DNA of 64,000 nt, taken from the NCBI GenBank assembly GCA_025558095.1, contig JAIVFI010000022.1, positions 310,001 to 374,000 on the forward strand. Direction: 5' to 3'. The stretch comes from Hyaloraphidium curvatum (lineage: Eukaryota; Monoblepharomycota; Hyaloraphidiomycetes; Hyaloraphidiales; Hyaloraphidiaceae). A model generated the notes under the pieces. That model was not told the origin of the DNA. It was given only the letters and a program-made list of their open reading frames with translations, and did no database searches. Below are positions 10,848 to 18,520 of this stretch, piece by piece; positions within the stretch are counted from its first letter, which is position 1; each line of letters starts with the position of its first letter. The position numbers and the translations under genes were made by a program.

Positions 10848-10926
10848 CGCCGCGACGGTGAACGCTTTTTGCGCGCGCTTGTGTGGGGGACGTCGAATCG
10901 GATCGGAAGGACCGTACACGACGATC

Positions 10927-10947
10927 TTGACTGACTTTGACTGACTT
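10927..10947. promoter_or_regulatory. TGACTGAC double motif upstream of the MACPF gene
   Basis: TTGACTGACTTTGACTGACT lies about 80-100 bp before the start codon. Inverted or direct copies occur at 12473-12484 and 13529-13551, each in a promoter of this cluster. Function is inferred only. Confidence 0.4.
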
Positions 10948-11319
10948 GGGCTGGTGAGCACCAATGAATGATTGGCCTGATCGGCGAGCCGTGCGGGTCG
11001 AAGTGCCCATCAGGACGTCGGAGATCTCAGTCTCTCGTCGACCGGCTTGGCCCGCACGCCGATGGCGCAGGATCGAGGACGTGATTCGGTACCCCGCACG
11101 GAGTGAATAATCCTCTTATTCCCCACCGCTGTCGGCCCGCCGCAGCTCGCCGGCACTCTCTTCATTCATTCCGCTGTCAGCTTGGGCGGCGACAACCCTG
11201 CCTTTCGGGATCAAGTAGCGTCGTCAGCGTTCTCGGGATTGGAGACGGGTGACTTTGTGCGCCCAGACGATCGGCCTTGCTGATGGATCGATCTAATAGG
11301 TCAAACGGGCTGACAATCT
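10948..11319. other. Intergenic region between the MACPF and KIDG-fusion genes
   Basis: This is the upstream region of the MACPF gene and downstream region of the next minus-strand gene. Apart from a small inverted repeat (GAATAA..TTATTC near 11103-11120) I see nothing in it. Confidence 0.4.
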
Positions 11320-12413
11320 TCACCGGAAGTAGTCTGCCACAGTGTGCCTGGTGTCGTTCCCAATGTTGATGACTTCGGCGCACCCGTCCGTCTTGTCGAG
11401 GGGGGTGAAGCTGTTCGCCTTGAAACGGACCTTTGCGCGGCCATCGATCTTGCCGTGCACGAAAACATCTCCCTCGGCCACGAACTCGACCGTGCACGTC
11501 CCGTCAATTTTGCCCAGGACGTCGACGTTGCCCCGCGAGAAGATTCTCACGTCCGTTCGAGGCCCGTCGATCTTGCCGCCGATCCGAACTCCGCCCCCCT
11601 TGGCCACAATCCTTACCCTTGAGCCGCCGTCGATTTTGTCCGTGATCTCCACGTCCCGGCGCGCCGCAATCGTCACGGATGAACCCCCGTCGATCTTGCC
11701 GTTAATCACAAAGCGTCCGCCACAGTCGAAAGCACCTTGGGCGGGGTTCAGGGACCCAAGAGAACGGTCTCCGGCACAAAAGAGAGAAGATTGACCCGCG
11801 TCTGTAACGAACAGCAGGCCTCCGACGGAGATTAAACCCCCGAGAAAGGGAATTGGGCCGATGTCGGCAAGAACTGATGCCAAGTCTGTCATCGGATGCA
11901 CGAGCGCTTCGCGCAGATCCAGCCCTCACCTTCCACGCCAAAGAACTCGACCTCTGGGGGTTCGTGTCCCACCGCGTCCTGCCGCATGCTGTACATGATG
12001 TTCCCGACCCCGCCGAGCGGCGACGGCCCGTGCGAGCGGAACCTGACGCAGCCGCCGTCGTCCATGTCCATCGACGCCATCGGCGCCCCGAAGGCGTAAA
12101 TTGCCTTGAGGAGGAGGAACGGGCTGCCGTCGGGGCCGGCGCCGAACAGCTCGAGGGCGGTCGGGGTGAACTTCATCCAGCGCACGTTGGGGGGGTTTGG
12201 GCGGACGTGGTTGCCGAAGACTGCGCATGCGGAGAGATCGGCGCCCCGCGGAAGAGCGCATGCGGAATCGGACCCACACAGGCGGCTCTTGGGCTGTCCG
12301 TCTTTGTAGCTCGCGAGGTTGAAGTCGTGCTGCAGGTTCCACGTCCACCCGTTCCCGGCGGACAAGATGCTCCCCTCTATCAGGTCATCGGAGACTCTCC
12401 TGGACGATGGCAT
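11320..12413 (-). CDS. Shared N-terminal domain, hydrophobic segment and KIDG-repeat beta-solenoid
   Basis: Two exons, 12413-11930 and about 11873-11320 (345 aa). An alternative second-exon start is 11885. Residues 15-150 contain the same unrecognised domain as the SMase-D-like and MACPF genes: GWTWNLQHDFNLAS, SMDMDDGGCVRF and IMYSMRQ. A hydrophobic stretch (IGPIPFLGGLISVGGLLFV) may be a membrane segment. Then come six repeats of about 20 residues, each starting K-I/T-D-G and alternating hydrophobic positions (VTIAARRDVEIT and so on), the pattern of a right-handed beta-helix like that of bactofilins. The last repeat ends FTPLDKTDG..AEVINI..TVADYF, almost the same as the end of the neighbouring stand-alone KIDG protein. 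No signal peptide is seen. Function unknown; a polymerising scaffold or adhesin is possible. Confidence 0.7.
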
Positions 12414-12645
12414 CGTTCGGAACGCGCCCGGACGCCCGACGAGAGGGGCCGATCCGTTCGATTCGGTTGTCTGTCAGTCAGTCACAGGCGCGCGGGTCCA
12501 GCACAGCGCGCAGCTGATTGACAGACTTGAAAGAACTCAAACGAGCGCCATCGCGCACGCTAGTCGCCTCCGTCCGACTATCCGGGTGAGCGCTGCTGCC
12601 TCGCCGTGCCCGGTGCCCCGGGCCCGCTGACGCGCCGCCGCCAGC
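12414..12645. promoter_or_regulatory. Divergent promoter region of the two KIDG-repeat genes
   Basis: These 232 bp separate the starts of the two KIDG genes. GTCAGTCAGTCA at 12473-12484 repeats the core of the motif seen upstream of the MACPF gene and of the membrane protein at 13730. It sits 60 bp from one start and about 160 bp from the other, so it could serve both. Confidence 0.45.
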
Positions 12646-13161
12646 ATGGCCCCCAAAATCGACGGCGCCGGCCGCAAGGTGGACCTGAAGCCGCGTGGGG
12701 ACCAAACCTACGAAAAGGTCGACGGCGGTGCGGACGCCGCGATAGAGTGCGACGGCACCGTGTACATCGAGGAGAAGGTGGACGGCTTTTCGAAGCTGTC
12801 CATCAAGGCGAAGGCCGTCAGCATTGGCGAGAAGATCGACGGCAACTGCGAGGTCAAGCTCGTGGCCACGGGAGGAGATATCGTTATTGGATCGGCCAAG
12901 GAGGGCAAGATCGATGGGCCAAGCATGGTGAAGCTCCATACGGACACTGGGAACATCGAGATCCGCGGCAAGGTGGACGGCCTGGTCGACCTGGTGCTCC
13001 AGGCACCCAACGGGCACATCACGATCCACGGCAAGATTGATGGGAAGGCGAAGATCAAGTGGAAGGGGAAAAGCTTCACCCCGAAGGACAAGACCGACGG
13101 GAGAGCTGAGGTTATCGAGATGGAGGGGAACATCCGGAAGACGGTGGACGACTACTTCTAG
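12646..13161 (+). CDS. Stand-alone KIDG-repeat beta-solenoid protein
   Basis: A single exon of 171 aa made almost entirely of eight repeats of 19-25 residues headed by KIDG, KVDG or KTDG, followed by short alternating hydrophobic strands (LSIKAKAVSIG, VKLVATGGDIVIG, IEIRG, ITIHG). The pattern predicts a compact right-handed beta-helix. It has no signal peptide, membrane segment or extra domain. Its C-terminal end (SFTPKDKTDGRAEVIEM..TVDDYF) matches the end of the divergent neighbour at 11320-12413, so the two are paralogues. The small size, uniform repeats and lack of catalytic residues resemble bacterial bactofilin-type polymers; that comparison is inference. Confidence 0.75.
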   Translation: MAPKIDGAGRKVDLKPRGDQTYEKVDGGADAAIECDGTVYIEEKVDGFSKLSIKAKAVSIGEKIDGNCEVKLVATGGDIVIGSAKEGKIDGPSMVKLHTDTGNIEIRGKVDGLVDLVLQAPNGHITIHGKIDGKAKIKWKGKSFTPKDKTDGRAEVIEMEGNIRKTVDDYF

Positions 13162-13729
13162 TAATGGATCGGCCGAATGGATGGAAGCGATTAGGGAGGA
13201 CGGGGCTTCGATGCCGGAATACGAACATATCAGCTACGGTTGCGTTCTCCCACAAAATGACAGCCGCTCCGTCTTTGGGGGGAAGTTGCTCCAGTCTCCT
13301 TGCGTAAGGAGCAGGTTCCTTTCGCGACCATGCCTGTACCGTGAAGTTGGCAGGCTGAAAACGCATCCCGCATCCCGCAGGTCTCCTCCTGCCGGTCGCG
13401 TCGCAGTCCCCATCAGCACATCAGCAGTGTCCTGGCACGCTCCCAAAGAATTGGAAATGATCGTGTATGTGACATAGCTTTCTTTTTTGGCGCCACTTGT
13501 GCGCACTGGTCCAACGGGGTGCAGAGTTGTCAGTCAAATCAGTCAGTCAAACTTCGGAATGGGAGACACCACGCGATAAGAGTGGCCTGATTGATTGATT
13601 GATTCCATCACGCGGATCCGGAAACGCCGCCGAACGCCCAGGCCGCACCTAGAGCACCCCGCCGACAACTGGTCACCGCACTCGGCAACTGGCTGAACCC
13701 CGCCCTCCTGCCAGCCGCGAAGCAAAAAC
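13162..13729. other. Intergenic region with a TGACTGAC-type motif
   Basis: GTCAGTCAAATCAGTCAGTC starts at 13529 (to 13551). Its reverse complement contains TTTGACTGAC twice, like 10927-10947. A TGATTGATTGATT tract (13589-13601) follows. Short open frames on the minus strand (for example 13234-13506) have no recognisable similarity or splice structure and were not called. Confidence 0.4.
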
Positions 13730-14581
13730 ATGTCCGAGCCGCCAAGCGGATACTGCCCCCCCATCGTCTCCTTCCTGTGGATCTTCACCGGCCTGATCAT
13801 CCTCTTCATGTTCATGGTCATCGTCCCCTGGGTCTTCGTCCTCTCCAGGGACTGGGACGACGTGGTCAAGGAGCATTCAACTATATCCTCCTACTGCGCC
13901 TACCCGCGCACCAATCACTGGTTCGCGTGCCGGCTCTTCGTGGTGGCCACGGTCGGGCTCGCGGTCAGCCTGATGGGCCTGACGCTGGAGGAGTACAATT
14001 CAAGGGGGGACGAGACAGTCATCTTCATACTGGACCTCTTGTTCAGCTTTTCGATCGCGCTCGTGGGTATCTTTCCGTCGTACAAGGAAGCTGGATCGCC
14101 CGGATCGGAGAAACGCAAGTCGCAGCACGTCAAGGAATCGACGGTGCTGGAGGCTGCCCCCGTCGATGCGGTTGAGGAGCAGGTCAGGGGGGGCTGCTAC
14201 AAGTTCAGATCGCTCATCTGCCCCGGCGAAGACGGTCTGCAGCGCGCGTCGTCGTTCCTGCACATGGTCGGCGCGCTCATGTTCTGGACGGGTCATTCGA
14301 CAACGAACACGATCTTCGTCGTCCAGCTGGCGCTGGAGGAAGAATCATGGGGCGACCAATGGGCCGTCGCGCTCGTGGTCTTGTGCGCCACGAGCTGGGT
14401 GTCTTTCTTTGGCTTTCTGGGGTTGCAGGGCTACATCGGCACGCTCTCGACCGAGAGATCCATCGACAAGAAGGGTTGGAACGCTATGAGTTTTACGGTC
14501 GAGGCGTTTCTCGTAATTGTGGTCACGGTGACGACCGTGATCGCGACGCAACTGTCGAACAAGTATTTCGGCGGGCGCTAG
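13730..14581 (+). CDS. Six-pass membrane protein, Frag1/DRAM/Sfk1-like
   Basis: A single exon of 283 aa. Hydrophobic segments lie at about 10-37, 63-85, 97-117, 173-197, 208-235 and 250-273, giving six likely membrane spans with a charged loop of about 55 residues in the middle. The arrangement and the HMVGALMFWTG segment at the start of the fourth span recall the Frag1/DRAM/Sfk1 family, whose members act in GPI-anchor remodelling, autophagy or lipid-linked signalling. The match is weak and the class only tentative. The gene lies at the edge of the unusual cluster and has the cluster's TGACTGAC-type motif about 180-200 bp upstream, so it may be regulated with it. Confidence 0.5.
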   Translation: MSEPPSGYCPPIVSFLWIFTGLIILFMFMVIVPWVFVLSRDWDDVVKEHSTISSYCAYPRTNHWFACRLFVVATVGLAVSLMGLTLEEYNSRGDETVIFILDLLFSFSIALVGIFPSYKEAGSPGSEKRKSQHVKESTVLEAAPVDAVEEQVRGGCYKFRSLICPGEDGLQRASSFLHMVGALMFWTGHSTTNTIFVVQLALEEESWGDQWAVALVVLCATSWVSFFGFLGLQGYIGTLSTERSIDKKGWNAMSFTVEAFLVIVVTVTTVIATQLSNKYFGGR

Positions 14582-14659
14582 GCAGGGATTTGAGGGCTGC
14601 CGCGATGCACGCGTTCTCGGACTTGCATGGATGGGATTCGCGTCAATGAGCACAGACCC

Positions 14660-15917
14660 TCACAACCGCGACCCGTCGCCCCCCTCCAACCGGATGCCCG
14701 CGATCCGCAGCGCCACCTCGTTCTTGTGCCTGAAAAACGACAGGAAGAACGGCTCCTCCTGGTCGTACTGCGCGGACCTCTGCGCCGGGTCGAGCGCGCG
14801 CGCGCGGACGCCCTGGAGCTGGCACATGGTCTTGAACGCGTCCCATACGAGGCAGAAGTCGAAGCCTGAGATGGCGGGGTGAGCGGGCGGAGCCATGCGC
14901 GGCTGTGCGGTGGCACGCACCGGGGATCGGGTACGGCCGGCCCGCGGCGGCGCAGTACACCCGCAGCATCTCCTCCAGCGACGGGATGCCCTCCGGCGGG
15001 GGTTCCTGCGGGAATTCGTACATCCCCGCGATCAGGGCGACGTCCGCGAGCGGGTGCGAGATGGTCGCGTTCTCCCAGTCGATCATGGCCAGCACGCGGG
15101 GCTCGGTCGGGTGCAGGATGGTGTTGTGCAGGCCGCAGTCGCCGTGCATGATGGCGACCTCGTCGGCGGCCTGGTTCCGCCGCAGCCACGCCAGCAGCTC
15201 GTCCCGGCCCCGGATGGTCCACTGCGCCGCCGACGCCGGGTCGTCCCGCTCCCGGATGAAGCGCGTGTAGTCCTCCCCGGCCCCGATCCACGTCCTCATG
15301 AGCCGGCCGTAGCCGTTGCCCCTGTTCCGGAAGCCCTTGAGCCCGTACAGGCCGACGGCGACGGGATCGATGGCGTGGAGCTTGGCGACGCTGCGGAGGA
15401 GGTCGAAGATGATCTCGCGGCGGTCCGGCGGGGAGACGCCGGGGAGCATGTGTTCCGCGACCGAGAACACGCGTCCCGGGACAAAGTCCATGGCGAAGAA
15501 CGCCTTGCCCAGCACGCGGTCGTCTTCGCAGAGGGCGTAGACGCGGGGAACCGGCGGCGGGACGGGCGCCCTCGCACAGGCGGCGAGGACGCGGAACTCG
15601 CGGTCGACCTGGTGCGCGGAGGCGACGAGCGCCGCGGCGTCGGGCTTGCGCTTGACGACGAGTCGGATCCCGGTGGATGTGTCGGTGATCAGATACTTTG
15701 GATTCGTGAGACCCATCGAGAACTGCTTGGCGGCGAGGGGGCCCGTGAGGCCAGGCACCAAGGGCCGCAGGAACTCCAGCAGACTCGACACGTCGATCGG
15801 CACGGACATCACTGCATTGAGCTCCTGCCCGATGCCCATCGCTGGCGGCGCGGCCATCTTGAGCGCACGGAGCGCCGGAGTCGACGGGGTGCCTTGTTTG
15901 TGACGCGTCGCCATCAT
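14660..15917 (-). CDS. Aminoglycoside-phosphotransferase-like kinase, ACAD10/ACAD11 N-terminal type
   Basis: Exons 15917-14921 and 14865-14660 (about 400 aa). The second exon begins GFDFCLVWDAFKTMCQLQG. The protein has the kinase-like fold of choline/aminoglycoside phosphotransferases: FSMGLTNPKYLI, VVKRKP (nucleotide-binding Lys), then IMHGDCGLHNTILHP (catalytic HGD..N) and LAMIDWENA (metal-binding Asp). In animals this domain is fused to an acyl-CoA dehydrogenase (ACAD10/11) and phosphorylates 4-hydroxyacyl-CoAs. Here it stands alone, with no dehydrogenase domain after it. Two adjacent ATGs (15917 and 15914) could serve as start. Only 36 bp separate it from the divergent SET-domain gene. 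Confidence 0.75.
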
Positions 15918-15953
15918 TCTCCGCGAGCGTTCGATCACGCGCCTCCGGCCCCG

Positions 15954-18519
15954 ATGGCGACGGGAGCGGTGGCTGCCGGCGGATCCGGCGTGCCATCTGG
16001 GCCGGCGCTGCGGCTCGTGCGCACGGCGGAGCAGGGGCGGCACTGGGTGGCCGTGCGGGACATCCCCGCGGGCACCGCCGTGCTGTCCGCGGCGCCGTAC
16101 GCGGCCGCCGTGTTTGATTCCGCACGGCGACGCGTGTGCGCGGTGTGCCTGCGGTTCGCCGGCGGCGGGAGGGAGGACGGCGCGGCGCTGCCGTTCCACT
16201 GCGCGCACTGCGACGCCGTGTACTGCTGCTCGGCGCGGTGCCTCGCGCGGCTGCTCGGCGACGGCGCGCACCCCGTCGTGTGCGCCGCACTCAGAAGGCT
16301 GGCCGCCGCCAAGCTCGATCCGCACGCCCGCTCGGTCGCCAAGCTGGCGCTGCTCGCCCTCGCCGCCCGCCTCGCTGACTCGCCCGCGCGCTACTGGACC
16401 GCAGACCCGCTGAGCCCCGTGCCCGGCGGCATCTCCGTGCCGCGCTTCAGGCCCGTCGACGCGCCGGCCTCGCCCGTGGCCGGGCCGCTGGGCGCCCTGG
16501 GCTTGCATTCGCCGCAGGGGGAGGCGGCAGACGAGGACGAGTGCTCGTTCTACGCGCCCGGCGCGCCCCCCGGCGACGCATTCGCGCGCGCCCGCCTTGC
16601 CTGGGACAATGCAGAAAAGTCGCCCGAGCCCGACTCGCCCGCCGCCGAGGTGCTCGAGGAGCGGCCGCTGCCCCCCGCGGACCTCACCGCCGCCGCAAAC
16701 GCCCAGCCCGCCGTGCTCCTCACCGCCCCGCCCCCTCCCTCGGCCAACCCGTCGCCCGGCCGCCCACACGGTGCACGCGGTAACGCAAAGAACGCACGCG
16801 CCGGTGCACAGAGGCAGCAGGAACGCCCGTGGGAGCGCGACCCCGTCGACCTCGACAAGCTGGAGCGGTCGCGCCGCGAGGCGTGGGAGCTCGCCGAGCG
16901 CGGCACATGGCGGGACGTGCTGCAGCTGCAGGGCCACGCGCGCGAGTGGACGAAGGGTGGGTAGCCCAGCGATTCACCCCGCATCGATGCATCTCACGCA
17001 ATCCCCCCGGCTTGCAGAGGAAGTCAACGACTGGCGCCGCACCATCCACCACCACCTCCTCCCCCTCCTCGCCGCCTCCTCCCTCCTCCCCCCCGCGCTC
17101 GTCGGCGCCCCGCCCGCCCGCGCGGAGCGCTTCCTCCTGGACCTCGTCTCAGCCATCGAATCCAACGCCTTCGGCATCTGGACCTCGGGCCGGCCGGGGG
17201 TCAACTGCGGCCGCGGGATCTGGCTCGCGGGGGTGCCCTTCGTCAACCACTCGTGCGAGGCAAACTGCGAGGTCGTCCAGGGCCTCGCGGTGCCCGCGCC
17301 GGGCGGCACCACCCCCGACCCGGACGCCAGCGTGCTCGCCTCCCCCGCCCTCCTCCGCGTCATCGCCACGCGCGACATCCCCTCGGGCGCCGAAATCACC
17401 ATCTCCTACGTGGACGTCAACGCGCCGCTCTCGGCGCGCAGGGAGCGGCTGGCGGCCGAGTACCACTTCCGGTGCTCGTGCGGGCGGTGCCAGAGGGAGG
17501 AGCGCCAGGGCAGCGGCAAGGTCACGTACGAGCGGAGCTTCGCGCGGGGGCAGAACGCGGGGCACGTGCCGAGGCACGCGAGGGGCCGCAACCCGGGCCA
17601 GGGTGGGGGGATGCCGCCGCCCGTGGGGGCGATGCCGCCGATCGGGATGCCGATGGGGATGCCGGGGATGGGCCCGCCGCCGCCGATCGGCGTGCCCGCG
17701 CTGCCCCCCGGCGCGCTGCCGCCCTGGCTCGCCCCGGATTTCGCGCGGGAGGAGATGCTCCGCGCCGCGGCGGGGATGCCGCCGGACCCGCCGCTGCCGC
17801 CGCAGCTGGCGCAGTTCGGGCGCCCGGAGATACCGCCAGCGGCGCTGCTGGAGATGGCGAGGCTGGCGGCGATGCAGCAGCAACAACAACAAGCGCCGCC
17901 GAGGCCGGTGCCGCCCGTGCATAGGGGGCCGGGAGGGGACCCGCGGTTCTATCCGCGCCCGCCGCCGGTGCGGCCCCCGCAGAACAGGCAGCCCTCGCGG
18001 CCCGACCCGCGCGCGCAGCACCAGCAGCAAAACAGCAACCAGCAGCAGAACAGCGCGCAGCAGCAGCAAGCGGACCCGCGGCCGCCGGCACCAGCCGCAT
18101 CGGCGGACGACGCTGCGCAGGCGCTGCAGAACATGCACGTCTCCCCCGTCTCGCCGCCTGGACGCCCGCCGACGCCCCCCCGGGGCCCGCCCACACCCCC
18201 CAGGGGGCCCGTGACGCCGCCTCGCGGACCGGGCAGGGGGCCGCCCCCGCAGGTGCAGCCCCCGCGGGGCGGACAGGGCCGCCGGGGCGGCGGACGGCGG
18301 AACGTCGGACGGGGCGTGGGACCGGTGGTGCTCCCGAACCAGCAGGGCGGGAATCAGGGCAGCGGGAACCAGGGCAACGCGAACCAGGGCAACGCGAACC
18401 AGGGCAACGCGAACCAGGGCAACGCGAACCAGGGCAACGCTAACCAGGGCAACCAGGCTCAATCGCAGCCGCCTCCGCAGCAACAGCAACCTCCCGCCCC
18501 GGCCCAGGGGCCGCGGTGA
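15954..18519 (+). CDS. SET/MYND (SMYD-like) protein with a long Pro/Gln/Gly-rich tail
   Basis: Exons 15954-16956 and 17018-18519 (about 834 aa). A MYND-type zinc finger appears early (CAVCLRF..FHCAHCDAVYCCSARC..H..C, residues about 60-100). The SET core lies around residues 400-520: FVNHSCEANCEV, the TRDIPSGAEITISYVD loop, and a post-SET cysteine cluster (FRCSCGRCQRE). SMYD proteins methylate lysines of histones and other proteins. The last 320 residues are low-complexity: Pro-Met-Gly runs, poly-Gln, PPRGP repeats and a tandem Q-G-N-A-N block encoded by a 15-bp repeat. The first exon also carries an acidic/Pro-rich insert between MYND and SET. The tail is unusual for the family. Confidence 0.8.
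18367..18456 (+). repeat. 15-bp tandem repeat coding Q-G-N-A-N in the SET protein tail
   Basis: The unit AACCAGGGCAACGCG recurs about six times in a row, with the last copies slightly diverged. All copies are in frame inside the SET/MYND gene, so length changes would add or remove five residues without shifting the frame. Confidence 0.8.
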
Positions 18520-18520
18520 A

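Noticed and set aside
13234-13506. A 90-codon minus-strand frame as a small gene
   Set aside because: No similarity, no splice partner and no upstream signals distinguishable from background.
14643-16937. A 764-codon open frame on the minus strand reaching across the SET gene
   Set aside because: Only the part from about 15917 downward encodes a recognisable protein; the rest is antisense GC-rich read-through.
14895-16964. A 689-codon open frame on the plus strand that appears to start far upstream of the SET gene
   Set aside because: Its first 350 codons are the antisense of the phosphotransferase gene. Only the part from ATG 15954 has MYND/SET character.
18367-18456. CRISPR array or satellite
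   Set aside because: The 15-bp units have no spacers and lie in frame within the SET protein tail.
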